Assembly: GCF_009362785.1 (NCBI RefSeq)
Contig: NZ_WHNQ01000035.1
Location: 1 to 64,000 of the forward strand
Length of the DNA: 64,000 nt
Origin: Paraburkholderia atlantica
GTDB lineage: Bacteria; Pseudomonadota; Gammaproteobacteria; Burkholderiales; Burkholderiaceae
Direction: 5' to 3'
Part shown: one piece after another, positions 24,689-33,010 of the stretch
Layout of the letters: each line of letters opens with the position of its first letter
Numbering within the stretch: position 1 is the stretch's first letter
Notes under the pieces: generated by a model
The model's database searches: none
What the model saw: the letters and a program-made list of their open reading frames with translations, nothing else
What the model was told of the DNA's origin: nothing
Position numbers and translations under genes: made by a program

Positions 24689-24939
24689 GCTTCGGCGTTC
24701 CCGCAAAAGCTCACCTTGAATTAATTCAGCTAACCCAGGTAATTCGATCGGCCGCTCACGCTGGGCGGTCGATAAATCGCTGCGAAAGTACCTTCACGTC
24801 AGCGCATTCCGCTCGATTCACGCAAAAGTACCGACCATCGACGATGCGGGCGCGACCCGCGGCCGCTCATCAACGGTGAGGAAATGCAGGAGCCGGCAAG
24901 CAGCGCACGCGCCGCCGCCGTGCTCTGCGCGAATCGCTG

Positions 24940-25338
24940 TTACGTCGTTTGCACGCCGCGCAGCAATCGCGCTACCTCGCCGTGGTAATGCAGGATCGCC
25001 GGATCGGCCTGCAACAGCGGCAGATAACGCGGCAGGAAGTGGTTGTTCGGTTGGTCGGGAGAGAACAGTCCGATCACGGCCTCGGCGGTCGCGAGACGGT
25101 CGCCGGCCTCCGCTTCCGCGTCGTCGAGAATTTCGTCGACGCTCGCGATCACCGTCGATAGCGGCGTCAGCCAGCGAAACCCCGAACCGTTGATCAGCAC
25201 CTGCAGGAATGCCGCCGGCGTCACCGGGCCGAACTCCTTTTCGTATACGGCGCGTTCGTGATCGAGAATCGCCTTGTGCAGCGCAAGCAATGGTCGGCGA
25301 ATATCCGTGAGGAATTGAGTGCATTGCGGGTCGTTCAT
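24940..25338 (-). CDS. Conserved hypothetical soluble protein
   Basis: This is a 132-residue acidic, mainly helical protein starting MNDPQCTQFLTDIRRPLL, with GGAG before the ATG. The sequence reads like a compact helical bundle (LLALHKAILDHERAVYEKEFG, TPLSTVIASVDEILDDAEAE, LPRYLPLLQADPAILHYHGEV). No catalytic motif, signal peptide or membrane segment is visible and no family is recognised with confidence. Coding bias and the ribosome site support a real gene. Confidence 0.7.
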   Translation of the reverse strand: MNDPQCTQFLTDIRRPLLALHKAILDHERAVYEKEFGPVTPAAFLQVLINGSGFRWLTPLSTVIASVDEILDDAEAEAGDRLATAEAVIGLFSPDQPNNHFLPRYLPLLQADPAILHYHGEVARLLRGVQTT

Positions 25339-25699
25339 CGGCGGCTCCAGCGGCTGAGGTGACTCGACGGAATCGCGCGTCGCAACACCACTCGGTGCGA
25401 TGCAGCGGGTCGCGCGATCACGCTAACGGATCGATCCATCGATGGTAACGCATCGCCCCCGCCGACACATGCGATGCAGCCCGCATAGCATGCGACGTGC
25501 CGCCTGGCACCGCCAAAGCGAAGTTCTTTCGACACGACTACAATCGGCCGGTTTTCTGGCGACACCCGCTCGATCACAGACCGCATTTCATCGCGAATTA
25601 GCGCGACATGCCGAACAAAACCGGTGCATGTTCGCGGTCTGGTGCGGCGTCGCGATCTAAATCGCGTGACCACAACAACATCCCCCACCGGAGCCGCTC
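25339..25699. other. 361-base divergent gap upstream of the aldehyde dehydrogenase operon
   Basis: This region separates the hypothetical gene from the divergent [2Fe-2S] subunit gene. It has a small palindrome, GATCGATCCATCGATGG, near 25430. No promoter close to consensus and no further gene could be supported. Confidence 0.35.
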
Positions 25700-26155
25700 A
25701 TGACAACGCTCAATATCAACGGCGAAACCCATACCGTCGATGCCCCGCCCGACATGCCCCTGCTGTGGGTGCTGCGCGATCTCGTCGGGCTGACCGGCAC
25801 CAAGTTCGGCTGCGGCATCGCGCAGTGCGGCGCATGCACCGTGCATGTCGATGGCGTCGCGGTGCGGTCGTGCGTGTTTCCGGCGGCGGCGGTGGGCGAG
25901 CGCAAGATCATCACGATCGAAGCGGTCGGCGCGACGCCCACCGGCCAGAAAGTGCAGCAGGCCTGGCGTGAGCTCGACGTCGTGCAATGCGGCTACTGTC
26001 AGTCCGGGCAGGTGATGTCGGCGGCATCGCTGCTCGCGCGCAATCCCAATCCGAGCGACGCCGACATCGACGCCGCGATGGCGGGCAACATCTGCCGCTG
26101 CGGCACCTATCACCGCGTGCGCGCGGCGATCAAGCAAGCCGCGAAGGGGGCCTGA
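25700..26155 (+). CDS. [2Fe-2S] subunit of a xanthine dehydrogenase-family oxidoreductase (IorA/AldG type)
   Basis: This is a 151-residue iron-sulfur subunit. The plant-ferredoxin-type cluster is held by CGIAQCGACTVHVDGVAVRSC. The second, helical cluster is held by the C-terminal CGYCQSGQVM and ICRCGTYHRVR. This is the complete pattern for small subunits of isoquinoline 1-oxidoreductase and molybdopterin aldehyde dehydrogenases. Its stop is one base before the large-subunit ATG. Electrons would pass from the molybdenum site through these clusters to the cytochrome c encoded third in the operon. Confidence 0.93.
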   Translation: MTTLNINGETHTVDAPPDMPLLWVLRDLVGLTGTKFGCGIAQCGACTVHVDGVAVRSCVFPAAAVGERKIITIEAVGATPTGQKVQQAWRELDVVQCGYCQSGQVMSAASLLARNPNPSDADIDAAMAGNICRCGTYHRVRAAIKQAAKGA

Positions 26156-26156
26156 C

Positions 26157-28409
26157 ATGTCCCAGGGATTGCTCGATGCACAGAACGGCGCACAGCCGTC
26201 CGACACCGACACGCCGCGTGCGCGCGGCATCTCGCGGCGCACGTTCCTCAAGTTCGGCGTGACGGTCGGCGCCGCGGCCGGCGGCGGTCTGCTGCTCGGC
26301 TTCAGCATGCCGGCCGCGAGCCAGGATCAGAAGGCGGGCAAGAGCGTGATCGGCGGCGATGCGAACGAGGCGCCGCAAAGCGGCGTGTTCGCGCCGAACG
26401 CGTTCATCCAGATCGACACCGCCGGCAAGGTCACGCTAGTGATACCGAAGGTCGAGATGGGTCAGGGCGTCTATACATCGATTCCGATGCTGATCGCCGA
26501 AGAACTCGAAGTCCCGCTCGACTCGGTCACGCTCGATCACGCGCCGCCCAACGAAAAGCTCTTCATGGACCCGCTGCTCGGCGGCCAGTTGACCGGCGGC
26601 TCGACGTCGATTCGCTTCGCGTGGGAGCCGATGCGCCGCGCAGGCGCGACTGCGCGCGTGATGCTGATCAACGCGGCCGCGCAGCAGTGGCAGGTCGATC
26701 CGGCCAGTTGCCATGCGCAAGGCGGGCAGGTGATCCACGCGGCCAGCAATCGCAGCGCGAGCTATGGCCAGCTCGCGCAGGCCGCCGCCGCGCTGCCCGC
26801 GCCGCAGAACGTGCCGTTGAAAGACCCGAAGAATTTCAAGCTGATCGGCACGCCGGCGAAGCGTCTCGATTCGCCGGAGAAAGTCGACGGCACCGCGCAG
26901 TTTGGCCTCGACGTGCGCTTGCCCGGCATGGTCTACGCGGCGATCGCGAACTGTCCGGTGTTCGGCGGCACGCTCGCGAGCGTCGACGCTACGCATGCGA
27001 AGAAGATCCCCGGCGTGCGCGAAGTCATCAAGCTCGACAACGCGGTCGCGGTGATCGGTGACCACACGTGGGCCGCGAAGCGCGGCTTGCAGGCGCTCGA
27101 TATCAAGTGGAACGAAGGCGCGGGCGCGCAGGTATCGATGAAGCGCATCGTCGACGATCTCGCGGCGGCCTCGCAACATGGCGGCGCGGTGGCGCGCAAG
27201 GACGGCGACGTCGGCCGCGCGTTCGGTGATGCGAAGTCGCGCGTGGACGCGATCTACCAGCAGCCGTTCCTCGCGCACGCGACGATGGAGCCGGTCAACG
27301 CCACGGTTCACGTGCGCGGCGACGCGTGCGAAATCTGGCTGGGCTCGCAGGTGCCGACGCGCGTCGTCGATGCGGCGGCCGCGGTCACCGGCTTGCCTGC
27401 CGACAAGATCATCGTGCACAACCATCTGCTCGGCGGCGGCTTCGGGCGGCGCCTCGAAATCGACATGGTCACGCAGGCCGTGAAGGTCGGCAAACAGGTG
27501 TCGACGCCGGTCAAGGTGCTGTGGACGCGCGAGGAAGACATCCAGCACGACATGTACCGGCCGTACTACTACGACACGATCTCGGCCGGGCTCGACGCGA
27601 ACGGCAAACCGATCGCGTGGCAGCATCGCATTGCCGGTTCGTCGATCATGGCGCGCTTTGCGCCGCCCGCGTTCAAGAACGGGCTCGATCCCGACGCGGT
27701 GGAAGTCGCCGCCGATCTGCCGTACGACCTGCCGAACCAGCTGGTCGACTACGTGCGCGTGGAACCGCACGCGGTGCCCACCGCGTTCTGGCGCGGCGTC
27801 GGGCCGACGCGCGGCACATTCGTCGTCGAGAGCTTCATCGACGAGCTCGCCGCGCACGCGAAGATCGATCCGGTGCAGTACCGGCGCAATCTGCTCGGCA
27901 AATCGCCGCGCGCGCTGAACGTGCTGAACGTGGCCGCGCAAGCCGGCAACTGGGGCAGTGCGCTGCCGAAGGGGCAAGGGCGCGGCATCTCGGTGATGCA
28001 CGCGTTCGGCAGCTTCTTCGCGATCGTCGTCGAGGTCGCGGTCGAGCAGGGCGAGGTCACGGTCAAGCGCGTCAACTGCGCGGTCGATTGCGGGATGTAC
28101 GTCAATCCGAACACGATCGAGGCGCAGGTGCAGGGCGGCATCATCTTCGGCATCACGGCTGCGCTGTACAGCGAGATCACGATCAAGGATGGCCGCGTCG
28201 AGCAGAACAACTTCACCGACTACCGGATTTTGCGCATCAACGAGACGCCGCCGATCGACGTGCATCTCGTCAAGAGCGGCGAGGCGCCCGGCGGCATCGG
28301 CGAACCGGGCACCGCCGCGCTCGCGCCCGCGCTGACCAATGCGATCTATGCGGCCACCGGCACGCGGCTGCGGCAATTGCCGGTTGGCCGTCAACTGCAC
28401 AGCGCGTGA
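26157..28409 (+). CDS. Molybdopterin-binding subunit, isoquinoline 1-oxidoreductase/aldehyde dehydrogenase type
   Basis: This is a 750-residue catalytic subunit. A Tat signal is visible at about residues 20-55 (SRRTFLKFGVTVGAAAGGGL), so the enzyme works in the periplasm. Family segments include PKVEMGQGVYTSIPMLIAEEL, LTGGSTSIRFAWEPMRRAGA, HNHLLGGGFGRRLEIDMV, the molybdenum-domain FWRGVGPTRGTFVVESFIDE, and EAPGGIGEPGTAALAPALTNAI, which carries the catalytic glutamate. The operon with a [2Fe-2S] protein and a triheme cytochrome c matches membrane aldehyde dehydrogenases such as AldFGH. Oxidation of an N-heterocycle instead is possible. Confidence 0.92.
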   Translation: MSQGLLDAQNGAQPSDTDTPRARGISRRTFLKFGVTVGAAAGGGLLLGFSMPAASQDQKAGKSVIGGDANEAPQSGVFAPNAFIQIDTAGKVTLVIPKVEMGQGVYTSIPMLIAEELEVPLDSVTLDHAPPNEKLFMDPLLGGQLTGGSTSIRFAWEPMRRAGATARVMLINAAAQQWQVDPASCHAQGGQVIHAASNRSASYGQLAQAAAALPAPQNVPLKDPKNFKLIGTPAKRLDSPEKVDGTAQFGLDVRLPGMVYAAIANCPVFGGTLASVDATHAKKIPGVREVIKLDNAVAVIGDHTWAAKRGLQALDIKWNEGAGAQVSMKRIVDDLAAASQHGGAVARKDGDVGRAFGDAKSRVDAIYQQPFLAHATMEPVNATVHVRGDACEIWLGSQVPTRVVDAAAAVTGLPADKIIVHNHLLGGGFGRRLEIDMVTQAVKVGKQVSTPVKVLWTREEDIQHDMYRPYYYDTISAGLDANGKPIAWQHRIAGSSIMARFAPPAFKNGLDPDAVEVAADLPYDLPNQLVDYVRVEPHAVPTAFWRGVGPTRGTFVVESFIDELAAHAKIDPVQYRRNLLGKSPRALNVLNVAAQAGNWGSALPKGQGRGISVMHAFGSFFAIVVEVAVEQGEVTVKRVNCAVDCGMYVNPNTIEAQVQGGIIFGITAALYSEITIKDGRVEQNNFTDYRILRINETPPIDVHLVKSGEAPGGIGEPGTAALAPALTNAIYAATGTRLRQLPVGRQLHSA

Positions 28410-28426
28410 AGCGAAAGGAGACCGAC

Positions 28427-29731
28427 ATGAAAAACATGCTGAAGGGTCTTGGCGCGGCATTGTGCGTCGCGTTGCCGTTTCTCGCGCAAGCGCCTGCCGG
28501 TGCCGCAACTCCGGCGGGTGCCGGCGCAGCCGATCAGGCGCTCGTGCAACGCGGCGCCTATCTCGCTCAACTCGGCGATTGCGCTGCCTGCCACACCGCG
28601 CCGAAAGGCAAACCGTTCGCCGGCGGCCTGCCGATGAATACGCCGATGGGCCGCATCTACGTGACCAACATCACGCCCGATGCGCAGACCGGCATCGGCG
28701 GCTATACGGAGGCGGACTTCGCGCGGGCGCTGCGTGAGGGCGTCGCGAAAGACGGCCACAACCTGTATCCGGCGATGCCGTATCCGTCCTACGCGAAGGT
28801 CAACGACGGCGACGTGAAGGCGCTGTACGCGTTCTTCATGCACGGCGTCGCACCGGTGCAGCAGGCGAATCGCGAGTCCGACATCAAGTGGCCGCTGAAC
28901 ATGCGCTGGCCGCTGATGTTCTGGAACATGGCGTTTCTGGAGAAGGGTCCGTACCGCGACAAGCCGGGCAAGGACGTCGCATGGAATCGCGGCGCGTATC
29001 TGGTGCAGGGGCTCGGACATTGCGGGTCGTGTCACACGCCGCGCGGCGTTGGGTTCCAGGAAAGCGCGCTCGACGAAAGCGGCAGCGCGTTCCTGAGCGG
29101 CGCGCTGCTCGACGGCTGGTTCGCGTCGAACCTGACCGGCGAGCACAACACCGGGCTCGGCCGCTGGAGCGACGAGGATCTGCGCACGTTCCTGAAGACC
29201 GGCGCGAATCGCCATGCGTCGGCGTTCGGCGCGATGACGAGCGTGATCAACAACAGCACGCAAGCGCTGAACGATCAGGACGTGGCGGCGGTGTCGAAGT
29301 ATCTGAAGTCGCTGCCACCGGTCGGCGGCAACGGCGCGCCCGCCTATACGTACGATCCGCAGGCGACGAAGGTGTCGCTCGATCGCCCCGCGAACGATGC
29401 CGGCGCGCGCGTCTATACCGCGTATTGCATGCATTGCCACGGTGTCGACGGACGCGGCTTCGCGCCGATGCTCGCGCCGCTTGCCGGCAATCCGAACGTG
29501 CTCGCGAAGGACGCTTCGTCGCTGATCAACGTGACGCTGAACGGCACCGGCGATCTCGTGATCAACGGCGTGCCGTCGCCGTTTCCGATGCCCGGCTTTG
29601 CGGCGGTGCTCGACGACAAGCAGATCGCCGACGTGCTGAGCTTCGTGCGCGCGGGATGGAACAACGGCGCGCCGGCCGTTGCTGCGGCGGAGGTGGCGAA
29701 GTTGCGCCAGTCGACGCAAGCGGGGCGGTGA
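28427..29731 (+). CDS. Triheme cytochrome c subunit of the dehydrogenase complex
   Basis: This is a 434-residue exported cytochrome. The signal peptide ends near APAGAA. Three heme-binding motifs are present: CAACH, CGSCH and CMHCH, each opening a cytochrome c domain, at about residues 50, 195 and 335. The layout is that of the membrane-bound cytochrome subunits of alcohol, gluconate and molybdopterin aldehyde dehydrogenases, which pass electrons to ubiquinone or terminal oxidases. A GGAG-type site (AAGGAGACCGAC) precedes the ATG, 17 bases after the catalytic subunit. A strong terminator follows. Confidence 0.93.
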   Translation: MKNMLKGLGAALCVALPFLAQAPAGAATPAGAGAADQALVQRGAYLAQLGDCAACHTAPKGKPFAGGLPMNTPMGRIYVTNITPDAQTGIGGYTEADFARALREGVAKDGHNLYPAMPYPSYAKVNDGDVKALYAFFMHGVAPVQQANRESDIKWPLNMRWPLMFWNMAFLEKGPYRDKPGKDVAWNRGAYLVQGLGHCGSCHTPRGVGFQESALDESGSAFLSGALLDGWFASNLTGEHNTGLGRWSDEDLRTFLKTGANRHASAFGAMTSVINNSTQALNDQDVAAVSKYLKSLPPVGGNGAPAYTYDPQATKVSLDRPANDAGARVYTAYCMHCHGVDGRGFAPMLAPLAGNPNVLAKDASSLINVTLNGTGDLVINGVPSPFPMPGFAAVLDDKQIADVLSFVRAGWNNGAPAVAAAEVAKLRQSTQAGR

Positions 29732-29756
29732 TCGAGAGGTAAGTGCGGCGGAACGC

Positions 29757-29798
29757 AAAAGCGGCAACCCATGCAGCGCAGGGTTGCCGCTTTTTTTT
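29757..29798. terminator. Bidirectional rho-independent terminator
   Basis: A perfect 10-base stem (GCGGCAACCC with GGGTTGCCGC, loop ATGCAGCGCA) is followed by eight T on the plus strand and preceded by AAAA. It can therefore end transcripts of both the cytochrome operon and the convergent SDR gene. Confidence 0.93.
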
Positions 29799-29819
29799 GG
29801 CGGGAGCGCTTCGGCGCGA

Positions 29820-30524
29820 TCAGCGTGGCGTCGAGTCGTTCAGATAGATCCCTGCCGACAGTCCAGCCTTCACCTGCCGCGTGAATTCGTCGGTGGACAC
29901 TTCCTCCGAGCCGGCCTCGATAGCTTCGTACGCCTGGCGCACGACGTCGGCCGGCGTTGCCTTCGGCACTTCCAGGTCGCGCACCAGATCCGTATCGATA
30001 AAGCCTGCATGCAGCCCGACGACCTGCGTGCGCTGCTCGCGCAGCGATTGGCGCAGGCCGTTGGTCAGCGCCCACGCGGCCGACTTCGACACGCCGTAGG
30101 CAGACAGAATCGGCCGGTTCACCCAGCTCGCGACCGACAGCACGTTCAGGATCGCACCGCCGCCGTTCGCGGCGAGGCTCCCCGCGAACGCACGCGACAT
30201 CGCCAAGATGCCGAAGACATTGGTTTCGAAGTGATCGCGCAACGCGTCGAGCGCGCCGTCGTCCGTCAGGCTGCCGAGTCGCGCGATGCCGGCGTTGTTG
30301 ATCAGCAGCGTGACGTCGCGAGCCGCATCGGCAGCCGCGGCCACGGCCGCCGGATCGGTCACGTCGAGCTTGACGGGGACGACTCCCGGCAATGTCACGC
30401 TGGCCGGATTGCGGGCGCCCGCATAAATCTTTCGCGCCCCTCGTTCGAGCGCCTGTTTCGCGAACTCGAGGCCAAGCCCGCGGTTCGCGCCCGTCACGAA
30501 AACGACAGCATCTTCGATCTTCAT
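29820..30524 (-). CDS. Short-chain dehydrogenase/reductase
   Basis: This is a 234-residue classical SDR. The cofactor loop is VFVTGANRGLGLEFAKQAL, the NNAG motif is in LLINNAGIARLG, and the catalytic residues are Ser in NVLSVASW and the YGVSKSAA pair. The start at MKIEDAVVF follows GAAGGAC; a 26-codon upstream extension is rejected. A palindrome about 210 bases upstream matches one in front of the HxlR gene, hinting that HxlR controls this enzyme, a common pairing. The substrate is unknown. Confidence 0.88.
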   Translation of the reverse strand: MKIEDAVVFVTGANRGLGLEFAKQALERGARKIYAGARNPASVTLPGVVPVKLDVTDPAAVAAAADAARDVTLLINNAGIARLGSLTDDGALDALRDHFETNVFGILAMSRAFAGSLAANGGGAILNVLSVASWVNRPILSAYGVSKSAAWALTNGLRQSLREQRTQVVGLHAGFIDTDLVRDLEVPKATPADVVRQAYEAIEAGSEEVSTDEFTRQVKAGLSAGIYLNDSTPR

Positions 30525-30734
30525 AGTCCTTCCTTTCACATGGTGTATCGCATGCGCGCCGGCTCGCGGTGCGCGTGAGATGCGGTGGAAACGAGGCTGC
30601 ATTCGCTAACCGAGCCGTTGCGCTGCGCCTTTCCGCGCAGCAGCTGATCGCGTCGCGCAGCCGGCGCCGGATGGCTTTTGTCGGACGATTCGTGAGCTCT
30701 CACGCTTCGCAATGACAATGGGCGCAGCATATAA

Positions 30735-30749
30735 CTATGATATTCATAC
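30735..30749. promoter_or_regulatory. Candidate HxlR operator upstream of the SDR gene
   Basis: The palindrome CTATGAT-AT-TCATAC shares 14 outer bases with the reverse complement of the palindrome in front of the hxlR-type gene at 33634-33648, and both lie in AT-rich promoter-like DNA. Control by that regulator is inferred. Confidence 0.4.
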
Positions 30750-30795
30750 CGTCAAGTGCGGCGAGGCGGCAGGGCAAGTATTCGCTCGTCCTATC

Positions 30796-30817
30796 GATAT
30801 AGCGCATACGATTAAAT
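30796..30817. promoter_or_regulatory. Candidate OhrR operator, site A
   Basis: The core AGCGCATACGATTA is one of four related imperfect palindromes (consensus about TACATCGCATACGATTA) found only around the ohr/ohrR genes. It lies 107 bases before the first ohr start. Confidence 0.5.
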
Positions 30818-30867
30818 CTTTTGCGATTGACAACGGTCGCGTCTTTGTCCATTATTCGACGCAAGCG

Positions 30868-30888
30868 ATTACATCGCATGCGATCTAA
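30868..30888. promoter_or_regulatory. Candidate OhrR operator, site B
   Basis: The sequence TACATCGCATGCGATCTA is the most symmetrical copy of the shared palindrome. It lies about 36 bases before the first ohr ATG, where a bound repressor would block initiation. Confidence 0.55.
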
Positions 30889-30923
30889 GACGCTTAACCC
30901 CTTTATTTACACAGGAACACATC

Positions 30924-31370
30924 ATGGCCCGAATCGATCAAGTCCTCTTCTCAGGCAACTCCCACGCCACGGTCAATCACGACCCCGAGCTCCAGCGCGG
31001 TGAGCACGGCGTGCTCGACCTGAAGCTCTCGGCGCTCAACGGTGAAAGCCGCGATTTCATTGCCACCGAACTGCACCCGCGAGCCGAGCAGATGTTTGCC
31101 GGGGCGTGGTCAGCCTGTTACATCAGCGCCTTCGGGATTGCGGCCTCGCTGAGGAAGGTCACGCTGCCGTCCGACTATTCCGTTGATATCAACGTCAGTA
31201 TCGGCACGGTCGGCAACGGGTTCTGTCTCGGCGCGCAGTTCACCATCCGCGCGCCGGGTCTGGCAGCGGAAGTCGTCGAGGCGATCGCGAACCGCGCCCA
31301 CCAGATCTGCCCGTACTCGAAGGCCGTGCACGGCAACATCGAGGTCAGCCTGAACGTCGTCACGGCGTGA
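30924..31370 (+). CDS. ohr: Organic hydroperoxide resistance protein (Ohr), first copy
   Basis: This is a 148-residue OsmC/Ohr-family thiol peroxidase. The two redox cysteines are Cys65 (FAGAWSACYISAFG) and Cys129 (HQICPYSKA), and the active-site Arg is in ELHPRAEQ. A third cysteine, Cys101, is specific to this copy. The enzyme reduces organic hydroperoxides using lipoylated protein thiols. It is followed by a close paralogue, with candidate OhrR sites before each gene. Confidence 0.92.
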   Translation: MARIDQVLFSGNSHATVNHDPELQRGEHGVLDLKLSALNGESRDFIATELHPRAEQMFAGAWSACYISAFGIAASLRKVTLPSDYSVDINVSIGTVGNGFCLGAQFTIRAPGLAAEVVEAIANRAHQICPYSKAVHGNIEVSLNVVTA

Positions 31371-31394
31371 TATATATCGTACGCGATGTAATCG
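31371..31394. promoter_or_regulatory. Candidate OhrR operator, site C
   Basis: Read on the minus strand, this is TACATCGCGTACGATATA, a close match to the shared palindrome. It begins directly after the first ohr stop and lies about 60 bases before the second ohr gene, so the second copy may have its own regulated promoter. Confidence 0.55.
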
Positions 31395-31452
31395 CGCGAG
31401 AGTGAAATACGTTTGATAGCCGCTTAATACCCCAAACACACAGGAATCCATC

Positions 31453-31899
31453 ATGGAAAAGATCGAAAACGTCCTCGCTGCAGGTAACTCCCACGCCACG
31501 GTCAATCGCGACCCCGCAGCCCAGCGCGGCGAGTACGGCGTCTACGACCTGAAGCTGACCGCGCCAGGTGTCGAGACCCTCGACTACATCGGCACCGAGC
31601 CCCACCCGAGAGCCGAGCAGCTGTTTGCGGGCGCCTGGTCGGCCTGCTACACCACCGTGTTCGGCATGGCGGCCCAACTGAAGAAGGTCACGCTGCCGCC
31701 CGACTATTCGGTCGACATCCGGGTGAACATCGGGCAGACCGGTGCGGCGTGGCTCCTCGGCGCCGAGTTCGACATCCGCGTGCCCGGAGTGGAAAGGGAA
31801 GTCGTCGAGAAAATCGCGCACCTGGCCCATCAGATCTGCCCGTACTCGAAGTCGGTGCGCGGCAACATCGAGGTCAGTACCAACATCGTCACGGCGTAA
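31453..31899 (+). CDS. ohr: Organic hydroperoxide resistance protein (Ohr), second copy
   Basis: This is a 148-residue paralogue of the preceding gene, collinear without gaps, with Cys65 and Cys129 at identical positions (FAGAWSACYTTVFG, HQICPYSKS). The N-terminal GNSHATVN and the LPPDYSVDI segment are shared. The divergence between the copies is considerable, so the duplication is not recent. A tandem pair may differ in substrate range or induction. A CAGGAATCC-type ribosome site lies before the ATG. Confidence 0.92.
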   Translation: MEKIENVLAAGNSHATVNRDPAAQRGEYGVYDLKLTAPGVETLDYIGTEPHPRAEQLFAGAWSACYTTVFGMAAQLKKVTLPPDYSVDIRVNIGQTGAAWLLGAEFDIRVPGVEREVVEKIAHLAHQICPYSKSVRGNIEVSTNIVTA

Positions 31900-31968
31900 T
31901 ACGTCAGGGCACGTGTCTCTGCCAGGAGCAGGTGCCCTTCACTGAACATCTTTGAAGGAATTCTCATC

Positions 31969-32241
31969 ATGAAGACCAAGCTCATCGTTGCACTGCTCGT
32001 CGCAGTTTCCGCGTCCGTCACCGCACCCGCGTTCGCCAGCGGCTATGGACCGGCCCCGTTCTACAAGCCCTCGGTGGGCGCACCGGCATCGCAAAGCGGT
32101 CAGAGCCTGCGAACCGTCGCGGCGGAACGCGCGGACGAAGCTACACGGGAGAAGGCGTATGGCGGTGCGATTTCCGGGCTGTCGGAATCAGGCAGTCATG
32201 TCGCCGCGACGTCGCGTGACAACCTCTTCGCACACCACTAG
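31969..32241 (+). CDS. Small exported protein of unknown function
   Basis: This is a 90-residue protein with a clear signal peptide (MKTKLIVALLVAVSASVTAPAFA-S) and a short polar mature part rich in Gly, Ser and Ala. GAAGGAA precedes the ATG. It resembles the small periplasmic proteins common in Burkholderia (DUF4148-like in size and export signal) but lacks their TRAQV motif. It lies between the second ohr gene and ohrR and may be part of the peroxide-inducible set. Confidence 0.7.
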   Translation: MKTKLIVALLVAVSASVTAPAFASGYGPAPFYKPSVGAPASQSGQSLRTVAAERADEATREKAYGGAISGLSESGSHVAATSRDNLFAHH

Positions 32242-32447
32242 ATCGTCCATCCCTCCGTCGCTCGGCCGTCGCGCATCCTCGTTGCTGCTGCGCGCCGGTC
32301 ACGGCAATCGGACGGTCGATGAGTTCGCCACGGAGAAAGAAGCAGCGCTCAGAGCGGTTCTACGATGCGGTACTGCGCGCTCTTCGCCGCGAGACCTTCA
32401 CGGTGGGTTGTGGTCTTCCGGCCGCGATGCGCCATATGTTGTAGCGC

Positions 32448-32472
32448 GATATAATCGTATGCGATGTATATC
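32448..32472. promoter_or_regulatory. Candidate OhrR operator, site D (ohrR autoregulation)
   Basis: Read on the minus strand, this is TACATCGCATACGATTATA, the best match to the shared consensus. It lies about 37 bases before the ohrR ATG, a position suited to autorepression. Confidence 0.55.
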
Positions 32473-32508
32473 TCGTGAAACGTCAGGCTCCAGCGAAGGA
32501 GGCTACAC

Positions 32509-32967
32509 ATGAAATCCAGGGATCAACTGGCACCCGAAAATCTGATGCTTTCCGATTACCTGTGCTTTGCGGTGTACTCCGCGAACCTGGCTTTCGGCAA
32601 GGCATACAAGCCGATACTCGAGGAACTCGGACTTACCTACCCGCAATACATCGCGATCATTGCGTTGTGGGAGGAGGACAACCAGACCGTCAGCGGTCTT
32701 GGCGCCAAGCTGTTTCTCGAGTCCAACACGCTTACGCCAATGTTGAAGAAGCTTGAGGCGATGGGTTATGTGGAAAGGCAACGCGATCCCGGCGATGAGC
32801 GCCAGGTGCGGATCAGTCTCACGAAGAGCGGCCGGCGGTTGCGCGAAAAAGCACTGAAGATGAACCCGGTCGACACGGGCCTTGCGTCCGACGAGTTCGC
32901 AAAAGTTCAGGCGTCGGTGGTGACGTTGCGGAACAACCTTATCAAGTCAGTCCGGAACGACGAATGA
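32509..32967 (+). CDS. ohrR: OhrR-like MarR-family peroxide-sensing repressor
   Basis: This is a 152-residue MarR-family regulator. The sensing cysteine is Cys19 in SDYLCFAVYSANLAFGKAYK, the position used by OhrR. It is the only cysteine, so this is the one-cysteine type. The winged helix is at about residues 60-110 (VSGLGAKLFLESNTLTPMLKKLE, then DERQVRISLT). Four similar palindromes near the ohr genes and its own promoter are the likely operators. Oxidation by organic hydroperoxides should release the DNA. Confidence 0.9.
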   Translation: MKSRDQLAPENLMLSDYLCFAVYSANLAFGKAYKPILEELGLTYPQYIAIIALWEEDNQTVSGLGAKLFLESNTLTPMLKKLEAMGYVERQRDPGDERQVRISLTKSGRRLREKALKMNPVDTGLASDEFAKVQASVVTLRNNLIKSVRNDE

Positions 32968-33010
32968 ACGCTTAACGGTCGCGCATTGCAGGGTCGCCTA
33001 AGTCGGACAT

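Larger units (their letters stand above)
30525..30923. other. 399-base divergent control region between SDR and ohr
   Basis: This AT-richer region contains no gene. It holds a candidate HxlR site and two candidate OhrR sites, annotated separately, and serves the divergent SDR and first ohr gene. Confidence 0.6.

Noticed and set aside
26436..28508. Open frame of 690 codons antisense to the molybdopterin subunit
   Set aside because: Same artefact; the sense strand has full family motifs and a Tat signal.
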